Source: Hahella sp018986435
GTDB taxonomy: Bacteria > Pseudomonadota > Gammaproteobacteria > Pseudomonadales > Oleiphilaceae
NCBI RefSeq assembly: GCF_050749805.1
Contig: NZ_CP192738.1
Span: 2,294,001 to 2,358,000 of the forward strand
Length of the DNA stretch: 64,000 nt
Direction: 5' to 3'
Made by a program: the position numbers and the translations under genes. Within the stretch, counting starts at the first letter, position 1, and each line of letters starts with the position of its first letter. Positions 57,533 to 64,000 of this stretch are shown in pieces. The notes beneath the pieces were generated by a model. The model was given only the letters and a program-made list of their open reading frames with translations, was not told where the DNA came from and searched no databases.

Positions 57533-58507
57533 TTAAGGCTTCCTGGCCACCAACACCGCGCGGGCCGGGGCGGGGTAGCCTTCGACGGTTTTGCTGAAGT
57601 CCTCTGGGTCGAGGAAGTCTTTGAGTGACTGAAAGGTCATCCAGTCTGTCTGGCGTTGTTCTTCCAGTGAGGTGACGCCTTCATCCACAATACGAACGTC
57701 TTCGAAGCCGCAACGCTCCAGCCAGCGTTTAGTGGCCAGAGAGCTGCCGATAAACCAGACATTGCGCATCTGCGCGTAGCGGTCCAGCGGGGTCAGGATG
57801 GTGTTTTCGTCGCCAGGAATGACCAGTGTTTCCAGCACCAGTTCTCCACCCGGACGCAGGGCCGCTTTCAATTCATCTATATGATCAAACGGCGAGCGGC
57901 GATGGTACAGCACGCCCATGGAGAAGACCGTATCAAAGGCGCCCATGTTAGGAGGCAGGTCTTCTGAACGCAGCGGCAGGTAATAAACCGGCGCGGTGGG
58001 CGCGTATTTTTTAACGCAGTGGAACTGGAACAGAAACTTGGGCGAAGGGTCCACGCCGAGGACGAACTGCGCGCCTTCACCCAGCATGCGCCAGCAGTGG
58101 TAGCCGCTGCCGCAGCCAACATCCAGCACAAATCGATCTTTTAGTGGGCTTAAATGCGGGGCGACGCGCGTCCATTTCCAGTCAGAGCGCCACTCTGTGT
58201 CGATATGGTTTCCAAAGAAACTGAAGGGGCCTTTGCGCCAGGGATGCAGGCCGCGCAGTCCCTTGATGAGAGAATCCTGCGACTGAGCGTCAAGGTCTTG
58301 CGCTGCGCCAATCGTCAATGTATCGACGTCGAACTGTAACTGGCTCGCCTGCGCCGCGGGCAGCTGCTGCAAGGCGTTCCACCAGCCTTCATAGTCGCCA
58401 TGGGTGCGAGAGTAATAGCGCTCATCCAACACGTGTTCGAAGTCGGGGATAAAGCGCTGCAAACGGTTTTTGTCGGCGTGGGCCAGGAAGTCGTCGAAAC
58501 GGATCAT
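57533..58507 (-). CDS. cmoB: tRNA U34 carboxymethyltransferase
   Basis: A 324-residue enzyme that transfers a carboxymethyl group from carboxy-SAM (made by CmoA) to 5-hydroxyuridine at tRNA position 34, giving cmo5U. Family features: GLRGLHPWRKGPFSFFGNHIDTEWRSDWKW near residues 84-113, SAM loop VLDVGCGSGYHCWRM, and YHRRSPFDHI near 200. The gene overlaps the cmoA stop by four bases, so cmoA-cmoB are co-transcribed. Confidence 0.96.
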   Translation of the reverse strand: MIRFDDFLAHADKNRLQRFIPDFEHVLDERYYSRTHGDYEGWWNALQQLPAAQASQLQFDVDTLTIGAAQDLDAQSQDSLIKGLRGLHPWRKGPFSFFGNHIDTEWRSDWKWTRVAPHLSPLKDRFVLDVGCGSGYHCWRMLGEGAQFVLGVDPSPKFLFQFHCVKKYAPTAPVYYLPLRSEDLPPNMGAFDTVFSMGVLYHRRSPFDHIDELKAALRPGGELVLETLVIPGDENTILTPLDRYAQMRNVWFIGSSLATKRWLERCGFEDVRIVDEGVTSLEEQRQTDWMTFQSLKDFLDPEDFSKTVEGYPAPARAVLVARKP

Positions 58508-59250
58508 TTTATTGCCAGAAAAGAGACGAAGTTAAAACATTGGAACCATAAGTAAGCCTGGCTGAACCCGGCCCTTTGCAGACGCTCAATATGCGCCTCG
58601 ATGGTTTCCGGCACCAGGACATTCTCCAGGGCGCTGCGTTTTTGCGCGATTTCCAGATCACTGTAGCCCCGGGCACGTTTGAAGTCATGATGAAGATCGA
58701 ACAGGGTATGCTGCTTGTCTGCATCGGCGAACTCGATTTTCTCGGACAGCACCATTGCTCCGCCAGACTTCATATTGACTGCGATGCGATGCAGCAGGTC
58801 TTCACGTTGCGCCAGAGGAATGAACTGCAACGTGAAGTTCATGACGGCGATGGAGGCATTTTCAATGGGCGTGCTCTGGATGTCCTGACAGAGTATTTCT
58901 GTGGGGATGGCGCTGGGCATGCGCTCCATGTTCACTCGACAACGCTCCACCATGGCGGCGGAGTTGTCGACGCCTATCACCTTGGGCTTGTCCTCGGACG
59001 CATTGAGGTGCTCAAGGTTACTGCGGATGGCGAGGGTGGAGGCGCCCAGGGAGCAGCCCAGGTCGTAGCAATGGGTTCCCGCCTGGGCGTAGCGCCGGGA
59101 AATAACGCCGATCATCTCCAGCATCATGGCGTAGCCGGGCACCGAGCGGTTGATCATATCAGTGAATACGTGCGCCACCCGCTCATCAAATTCGAAGGCG
59201 CCGACGGCGCCTTTGGCGTCTTGGTAGATTCGGTCTTTGCTGTCGCTCAT
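58504..59250 (-). CDS. cmoA: Carboxy-S-adenosyl-L-methionine synthase
   Basis: A 248-residue enzyme that makes carboxy-SAM from SAM and prephenate for CmoB. FEFDERVAHVFTDMINRSVPG near residues 19-39 and the SAM loop CYDLGCSLGASTLAIR near 61-76 are signatures; IGVDNSAAMVERCR and MNFTLQFIPL follow. It is the first gene of the cmoAB operon and diverges from asnS. Confidence 0.96.
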   Translation of the reverse strand: MSDSKDRIYQDAKGAVGAFEFDERVAHVFTDMINRSVPGYAMMLEMIGVISRRYAQAGTHCYDLGCSLGASTLAIRSNLEHLNASEDKPKVIGVDNSAAMVERCRVNMERMPSAIPTEILCQDIQSTPIENASIAVMNFTLQFIPLAQREDLLHRIAVNMKSGGAMVLSEKIEFADADKQHTLFDLHHDFKRARGYSDLEIAQKRSALENVLVPETIEAHIERLQRAGFSQAYLWFQCFNFVSFLAIK

Positions 59251-59474
59251 TTTCCGCTCGCTCCTGTCAGGGCGCGCATTTTACCGCCCCGGCCCATACA
59301 GGGTCCAGTCGCCTGGGTTATTGTAAGCCCTGATGACTGGCGTATAAGGCGCTTAAACCGCAAGAGAACGCTAGACTTTGCGTCTTAACCCATCTTTAAT
59401 TGGCGGTTGTGCGCCATTGGCCAAAAATTTGAGAAGCATTTATTGAAAAGATAGAGAGGATAGCGGGCAGGTTT

Positions 59475-60872
59475 ATGACTCATTACGCCATTTCAGACTT
59501 ACTCAAGAACAAAGCGGAGATCGGTAGCGAAGTCACCGTCAAAGGCTGGGTAAGGTCAAGAAGGGACTCCAAGGCGGGCGTCTCTTTTATTCACGTGCAT
59601 GACGGCTCCTGCTTCGACGCGATTCAGGCGGTTGTCGCCAAAGAGCTGCCGAACTACGACGCTGACATTCTGCGTTTGACCACCGGCTGTTCCCTGATTG
59701 TCACCGGAACCCTGGTAGAGTCGCCCGGGCAAGGACAATCCTGTGAAATTCAGGCCACCTCTGTGGAAGTGGTTGGTCTGGTGGACGATCCGGAAACCTA
59801 TCCGGTCGCCAAGAAAAGACACACCTTTGAATTCCTGCGCGGCGTCGCTCACCTGCGTCCGCGCACTAATGCGTTCGGCGCCGTGACCCGCGTGCGTACG
59901 GCTCTGGCTCACGCTGTGCACCATTTCTTCTATGAGCAGGGCTTTCAGTGGATCAACACGCCGATCCTGACCGCCAGCGACTGTGAAGGCGCCGGCGAGC
60001 TGTTTCGCGTCAGCACCCTGGATATGGTCAACCTGCCCAAGACGGACAGCGGCAAGATCGACTACAGCAAAGATTTCTTTGGCAAAGAGACGTTCTTGAC
60101 CGTGTCCGGTCAGCTGAACGTGGAAGCCTACTGTCTGGCGATGTCCAAGGTGTATACCTTCGGCCCCACGTTCCGTGCGGAAAACTCCAACACCAGCCGT
60201 CACCTGGCGGAATTCTGGATGATCGAGCCGGAGATCGCCTTCGCGGATCTGAACGCCGATGCGGATCTGGCGGAGCGCTTCCTCAAGCACATGTTCAAGG
60301 TGGTGCTGGACGAGCGCAGCGACGACATGGCGTTCTTCGCCGAGCGCATCAATCCTGAGGTGGTTACTCGTCTGGAGAATATGGTCGACAAGGAATTCGT
60401 GCGTATCGACTACTCTGAAGCGATCAAGATTCTGCAGAACTGCGGCAAGAAATTCGAGTACCCGGTGCAGTGGGGTCTGGATCTGCAATCCGAGCATGAG
60501 CGCTATCTGGCCGAAACCCATGTGGGCGCGCCAGTGATCGTGATGAACTATCCGAAGGAAATCAAAGCGTTCTACATGCGCTTGAACGACGATGATAAGA
60601 CCGTTGCGGCCATGGACGTTCTGGCTCCGGGCATCGGCGAAATCATCGGCGGCAGTCAGCGTGAAGACCGTCTGGACGTGCTGGACGCCCGCATCGGCGA
60701 CATGCACCACAAAGAGGAACTGTGGTGGTATCGCGACCTGCGTCGTTACGGCAGCGTGCCCCACGCGGGCTTTGGTCTGGGCTTCGAGCGCCTGATCGCC
60801 TACGTTACCGGCATGGAAAACGTGCGTGACGTCATCCCGTTCCCGAGAACTCCGGATAACGCCCAGTTCTAA
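59475..60872 (+). CDS. asnS: Asparaginyl-tRNA synthetase
   Basis: A 465-residue class II synthetase, nearly identical in layout to E. coli AsnS. The N-terminal OB fold (VKGWVRSRRDSKAGVSFIHV) binds the anticodon; motif 2 is FRAENSNTSRHLAEFWMIEPE near residue 235-255; motif 3 is GFGLGFERLIAYVTG near 435-449. Two 12-base tandem copies of AAGGCGCTGGC(C/T) begin at the stop codon, before a strong terminator. Confidence 0.97.
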   Translation: MTHYAISDLLKNKAEIGSEVTVKGWVRSRRDSKAGVSFIHVHDGSCFDAIQAVVAKELPNYDADILRLTTGCSLIVTGTLVESPGQGQSCEIQATSVEVVGLVDDPETYPVAKKRHTFEFLRGVAHLRPRTNAFGAVTRVRTALAHAVHHFFYEQGFQWINTPILTASDCEGAGELFRVSTLDMVNLPKTDSGKIDYSKDFFGKETFLTVSGQLNVEAYCLAMSKVYTFGPTFRAENSNTSRHLAEFWMIEPEIAFADLNADADLAERFLKHMFKVVLDERSDDMAFFAERINPEVVTRLENMVDKEFVRIDYSEAIKILQNCGKKFEYPVQWGLDLQSEHERYLAETHVGAPVIVMNYPKEIKAFYMRLNDDDKTVAAMDVLAPGIGEIIGGSQREDRLDVLDARIGDMHHKEELWWYRDLRRYGSVPHAGFGLGFERLIAYVTGMENVRDVIPFPRTPDNAQF

Positions 60873-60923
60873 GGCGCTGGCTAAGGCGCTGGCCAAGACG
60901 TTCATATAGACGTCCCAGCCAAC

Positions 60924-60954
60924 AAAAAAGGCCCGATACAATCGGGCCTTTTTT
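60924..60954. terminator. Intrinsic terminator of asnS
   Basis: A perfect 14-base-pair stem (AAAAAAGGCCCGAT, 60924-60937, with its reverse complement at 60941-60954) has a 3-base loop and symmetrical A and T runs, so it can terminate on either strand. It follows asnS by about 50 bases. Confidence 0.93.
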
Positions 60955-61090
60955 ATGCTCGAGGCAAACAGGTTATACGCTGTCTTAGCAGCATGACGTT
61001 GTCAGAAGAGACTGGTCAGGAATCGCATCAGGTCACGCGGGACGGTGACCTCAGCCATATGCCCAAACTACGTCATATTGGCGTCAGGTA

Positions 61091-62647
61091 TTAAAATACG
61101 CCGAAGCCTTTCAGCAGAGACACAATCGCCAACACCACCGCAACGCCGCCAATAACCATGGCCGCTGCGCCGCCGCTTTTCGGCGGCTTGACGTTCTGCA
61201 GGTTGTTGAGTTGCGTCGCCAGCGTGGTTTTCTGGCGCTCCAATTGCTCGACCCGCGTCGCCATGGCGTCGATCTCGCTTTGCTTTTCCGCCATTTGCTC
61301 GCGCAGGGCTTTGGCGATCTGTTGCACCAGATCCTGTCCCTGCTTGCTGATCTGGCCGCGCAGCAATTCTTCCACCGTGCCTTCGATGAGCGTATGCAGC
61401 TTCTTGTCGTTGAGGATGTCTTCTATGTTCAGACTGGGCGCAGGCTCGTCTCTGGTGGTGCGCTCAATCAGGGTGCGCTTGAGCTCTTCCTTGGCTGACT
61501 GCAGTTCCGCTTCCCAGGCGCTGAGCCTGTCTTCCACATTGTTGTCCATGGTGGCGGTGGCGGAGTGGGTGGCGATATCCATCACCTGGGGGCGAATACG
61601 CTCGATGAGGTCGTCCAGGTCGGGCGCTTCCGGTACAGGCTTGGCGCGCATTTCCAGGTCGTTGACGGTTTCTCTTAGCTGTACGTCCAGATCACGACGG
61701 GACTCGCTGACAGCGTCGTCAATAGAGCCGAGCAAGCGGTCTTCCAGGCTTTTCAGCTCGGCGTCCAGCAATGGCGTAAGGGTTTGTTCCACATCACGGG
61801 TAATGGTGGCGGCGAGTTGCACTTCGTCAATAGCAGGGGCGGCGGGAGCTTCTGCCGGCTCAATACTGGCGATGTGCGCCTCCAGAACCTGCTGTACGCG
61901 TTTTTCCAGTCCTGGCATCAGTTCTTCGCGCAGCTGTTCCGCCATAGCGCCGAAATCAGGTTGGGATTGCTCCGGCGTTTCAGAAGGCTGGTCACGCAGC
62001 TGCTGGATATCCTGGCGTAGAGTGCTCAGCTCGCTTTCGCTTTCTCTCAGGCGGCTTTCGAAACCATCGAAAGAAGGGAAATCGCGGCTGTTTTTCTCCA
62101 GTTTGTCGAGACGATCGACAAGGATTTCCCAGTCGGAGGCGGACACCACGGCTTGCTGAGGTTGCGGTGGGGTGTATTCCGGCATGGGGGTGGGGACGAC
62201 AATCTCTGAAGAGACTTCTTCTACCGTTTCCGCCACAGGCTCCGCTTCCTGAGGTATGGCGACGGAGGTGAGGGTTCCGCTGCGTGCGGATTCAATCACC
62301 ATGGCTAACTTTTCCGCTTGCGGCGGCTTGAACAGCGTGCCCGAGGCGCCGATGGCGCGGGCTTCCGCATCGTAATTATCTTTTCCTTCTTTCCCGGTGC
62401 ACATGATAACGGGAATATGGGAGGTCTGAGGGTCCGCCTTGATTTTCTTGGTGGCTTCGAAGCCGTCCAACTCAGGCATCAGATGGTCCATAAAAATGAT
62501 ATCGGGCAGATTGGTTTTCAGCATTTCCAGAGCATGTACCCCGGATTCTGCAAGTTGAACCTGCAAATTATGCTTCTCTAACAGTCTTTGTAATGTAATA
62601 CGCGCCAGTTTGGAGTCATCTACCACCAGTGCAGTTTGCAGCGACAT
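61091..62647 (-). CDS. Receiver-domain protein with long coiled coil and C-terminal membrane anchor
   Basis: A 518-residue protein. Residues 1-120 form a complete response-regulator receiver: acidic pair Asp10-Asp11, phosphoacceptor Asp54 in FMDHLMPELDGFE, Thr84 in MCTGKEG and Lys107 in LFKPP. About 120-170 is a Pro/Glu-rich linker. About 170-480 is predicted mostly coiled coil (for example SELSTLRQDIQQLRDQ, DAMATRVEQLERQKTTLATQ). Residues about 493-516 are a hydrophobic segment (AAMVIGGVAVVLAIVSLL). No output DNA-binding or enzymatic domain and no partner kinase gene are seen. AAAGG precedes the ATG. Confidence 0.82.
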   Translation of the reverse strand: MSLQTALVVDDSKLARITLQRLLEKHNLQVQLAESGVHALEMLKTNLPDIIFMDHLMPELDGFEATKKIKADPQTSHIPVIMCTGKEGKDNYDAEARAIGASGTLFKPPQAEKLAMVIESARSGTLTSVAIPQEAEPVAETVEEVSSEIVVPTPMPEYTPPQPQQAVVSASDWEILVDRLDKLEKNSRDFPSFDGFESRLRESESELSTLRQDIQQLRDQPSETPEQSQPDFGAMAEQLREELMPGLEKRVQQVLEAHIASIEPAEAPAAPAIDEVQLAATITRDVEQTLTPLLDAELKSLEDRLLGSIDDAVSESRRDLDVQLRETVNDLEMRAKPVPEAPDLDDLIERIRPQVMDIATHSATATMDNNVEDRLSAWEAELQSAKEELKRTLIERTTRDEPAPSLNIEDILNDKKLHTLIEGTVEELLRGQISKQGQDLVQQIAKALREQMAEKQSEIDAMATRVEQLERQKTTLATQLNNLQNVKPPKSGGAAAMVIGGVAVVLAIVSLLKGFGVF

Positions 62648-63089
62648 TGCGGAACCTTTTGCAATTTAAGATACATCGATAAATCTAGCACATTCTTGAA
62701 GCTAGCCGGCAAAATCCTAGTATAGGGTTTGTTGACGTTTCTGCATCCTCTGAACGCCCTAGCCACAGGCTTTTTCAGGCGTAAAAAGGGCGATGCCGGA
62801 ACCTCGACAAACACTAAGGTACGACAAAGATATATCAAATAAGACTTTCCTATCAAAAATCATAAGGTTAGATATTGTAACAGCATGTTTTTTGATCTGT
62901 TTAATGTAACTTTCGCCATTTGGTCACCTTAGCGTCATATAGCCTTTCTAGGATCGCGGCTAAAGATGATTAAAGTTAATTTTTCTATTGCTTCAGCTTT
63001 GTATTTGCATATTCAAATCAATATGTTGCGTTTGCTGGAAAAATAGATAATTACGCCGCAAGGGCTTAATCGCAAAAAAGGACATCCAG
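62648..63089. other. 442-base AT-rich intergenic region
   Basis: It separates the receiver-protein gene (minus) and the phosphoesterase gene (plus). AT-rich patches (for example near 62820-62890 and 62970-63010) probably contain both promoters. No gene, palindrome or operator stands out. Confidence 0.55.
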
Positions 63090-63950
63090 ATGCAAGATTC
63101 CTTAAGAGCCGTTTTTATCTCAGATGCGCACTTGGGCTCGGCCGCCTGCCAGGCTGAGCACTTGCTGGATTTTCTCAATAAAATCAAGACAGATAGATTG
63201 TATCTGGTAGGCGATATCATCGACCTGCTGGAAATGCGACGCAAAGCCCACTTTCCCGAGACGCACCGGGCCATTCTCAGCCTGATCATGCGTAAAGCGC
63301 GGGAAGGGATGGAGGTCATTTATATCCCCGGCAACCATGATGACTTCTTCAGGCAGATGGCGGGACAGACCTTCTCCGGCGTGAAGATTCGACTTAATTG
63401 CGTCCATCGCACAGCGGATGGGCGCCGCTTCCATGTCAGTCATGGAGACGAGTTTGACCAAATCGTGCAACTGAGTCCGCTGGCGCTGCTGGTGGGAGAT
63501 AAGGCCCATGGTTTAATGCTCAAGCTTAACAGCTGGCTGAACCGCACCCGCAGGGTATTCGGCTTTCCTTACTGGTCCCTGGCGGGGTATCTGAAGACCC
63601 ATTTAGGACGCGCAAGGGAGTTCATTCAACGCTACGAAAATGCGGCGTTGAAGGCGGCGCGCAACCTGGAAGTGGACGGCTATATCTGTGGCCATATTCA
63701 TTACGCTGCGTTTCGCCGCAAAGACGGCAGGCTCTATTGCAATGACGGCGACTGGGTGGAGCACTGCTCCGCATTGGTGGAGACCCACCAAGGACAGTTA
63801 AGGCTGCTGCACTGGTCGGAGCAGCCGCGCTGGCTGGCGGTGGAGCCGGATGCCGAACCGACCTGGATCGATGAGCCTATTCCTGGCCTGTTTCCGGTTC
63901 CTGTCAGTAGCGGGTTGTCTGGTGATAAGCAAGCGCCCAAGGCCGCCTGA
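63090..63950 (+). CDS. LpxH-like UDP-2,3-diacylglucosamine diphosphatase family protein
   Basis: A 286-residue calcineurin-like metallophosphoesterase. Metal-binding motifs are clear: ISDAHLGS (residues 10-17), VGDIIDLLEMR near 41, PGNHDDFFR near 80, VSHGDEFDQ near 117 and GHIHYA near 206. The family member LpxH removes UMP from UDP-diacylglucosamine in lipid A synthesis, but this protein is longer than LpxH (about 240) and belongs to the COG2908-like group, so another substrate is possible. The ATG follows AAAAAGGA. Confidence 0.85.
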   Translation: MQDSLRAVFISDAHLGSAACQAEHLLDFLNKIKTDRLYLVGDIIDLLEMRRKAHFPETHRAILSLIMRKAREGMEVIYIPGNHDDFFRQMAGQTFSGVKIRLNCVHRTADGRRFHVSHGDEFDQIVQLSPLALLVGDKAHGLMLKLNSWLNRTRRVFGFPYWSLAGYLKTHLGRAREFIQRYENAALKAARNLEVDGYICGHIHYAAFRRKDGRLYCNDGDWVEHCSALVETHQGQLRLLHWSEQPRWLAVEPDAEPTWIDEPIPGLFPVPVSSGLSGDKQAPKAA

Positions 63951-64000
63951 TACGCTGTATCGGCGTTCTCCCGAGTCCCGGTTATTCCATTATGAGCAGC

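Noticed and set aside
57398..57628. 76-codon frame across the end of cmoB
   Set aside because: Half of it is antisense to cmoB and no ribosome site is present.
59556..60941. Long open frame on the minus strand (461 codons) opposite asnS
   Set aside because: It lies antisense to a certain asnS gene of normal length, is rich in His, Arg and Val from the codon bias of the real gene, and resembles no known family.
61158..62159. 333-codon frame on the plus strand opposite the coiled-coil protein
   Set aside because: It is very rich in Ser, Arg and Cys, the expected reverse image of the coiled-coil codons.

Overview
The window is a chromosomal segment of a gammaproteobacterium. The complete rRNA operon, the E. 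coli-like housekeeping proteins (PurT, AsnS, CmoA, CmoB, PotA, UbiU, UbiV), the imuA-imuB-dnaE2 mutagenesis cassette and the FNR/Anr-type palindromes all fit a marine, facultatively anaerobic member of the Oceanospirillales. My best guess is Hahella or a close relative; this is inferred from memory of protein families and not from a search. I see no CRISPR array, no transposase or integrase gene, and no prophage.

Layout. 1-6.4 kb: the 3' part of purL, then an intergenic region with a cluster of DnaA-box sequences, a NIF3-like small protein, two divergent Nudix hydrolases, a gamma-carbonic-anhydrase-like protein, a DUF1289 protein and purT. 6.4-12.2 kb: a full rrn operon (two promoters, 16S, tRNA-Ile(GAT), tRNA-Ala(TGC), 23S, 5S, terminator) with visible boxA and RNase III processing stems. 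12.2-17.5 kb (minus strand): LexA-controlled imuA-imuB-dnaE2 translesion synthesis operon. 17.6-22.2 kb: two GNAT acetyltransferases flanking a secreted M16 protease. 22.2-26 kb: potABCD polyamine importer. 26.2-29.6 kb: an orphan solute-binding protein, then ubiV-ubiU diverging from ubiT around a consensus FNR box (oxygen-independent ubiquinone synthesis). 29.6-34.6 kb: LysE-type exporter and a two-gene RND efflux pump. 35-40.6 kb: tamA-tamB outer-membrane assembly pair. 40.6-41.5 kb: a 39-residue membrane protein resembling the cbb3 oxidase subunit CcoM, preceded by two FNR-like palindromes in textbook promoter geometry, and a chalcone-isomerase-like protein. 41.9-47.1 kb: flavin reductase, several RNA-modification genes (rsmC, RluA family, miaA, cmoM) and small membrane proteins. 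47.5-57.4 kb: an AT-richer surface polysaccharide island (Wzm/Wzt-type ABC exporter, a 1569-residue multi-domain glycosyltransferase, an epimerase and two GT2 enzymes). 57.5-63.9 kb: cmoA-cmoB, asnS, a receiver-domain protein with a long coiled coil and a C-terminal membrane anchor, and an LpxH-like phosphoesterase.

How the genes fit together. Two loci carry FNR/Anr-type control and point to life at low oxygen: ubiUVT and the CcoM-like gene. The three enzymes of the tRNA cmo5U34 pathway (CmoA, CmoB, CmoM) lie on either side of the polysaccharide island, suggesting the island was inserted between housekeeping genes. The most unusual items are the DnaA-box cluster, the paired FNR sites at the tiny membrane protein, the giant chimeric glycosyltransferase and the membrane-tethered receiver protein. 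None is certain to be a new system; each is stated below with what would test it.
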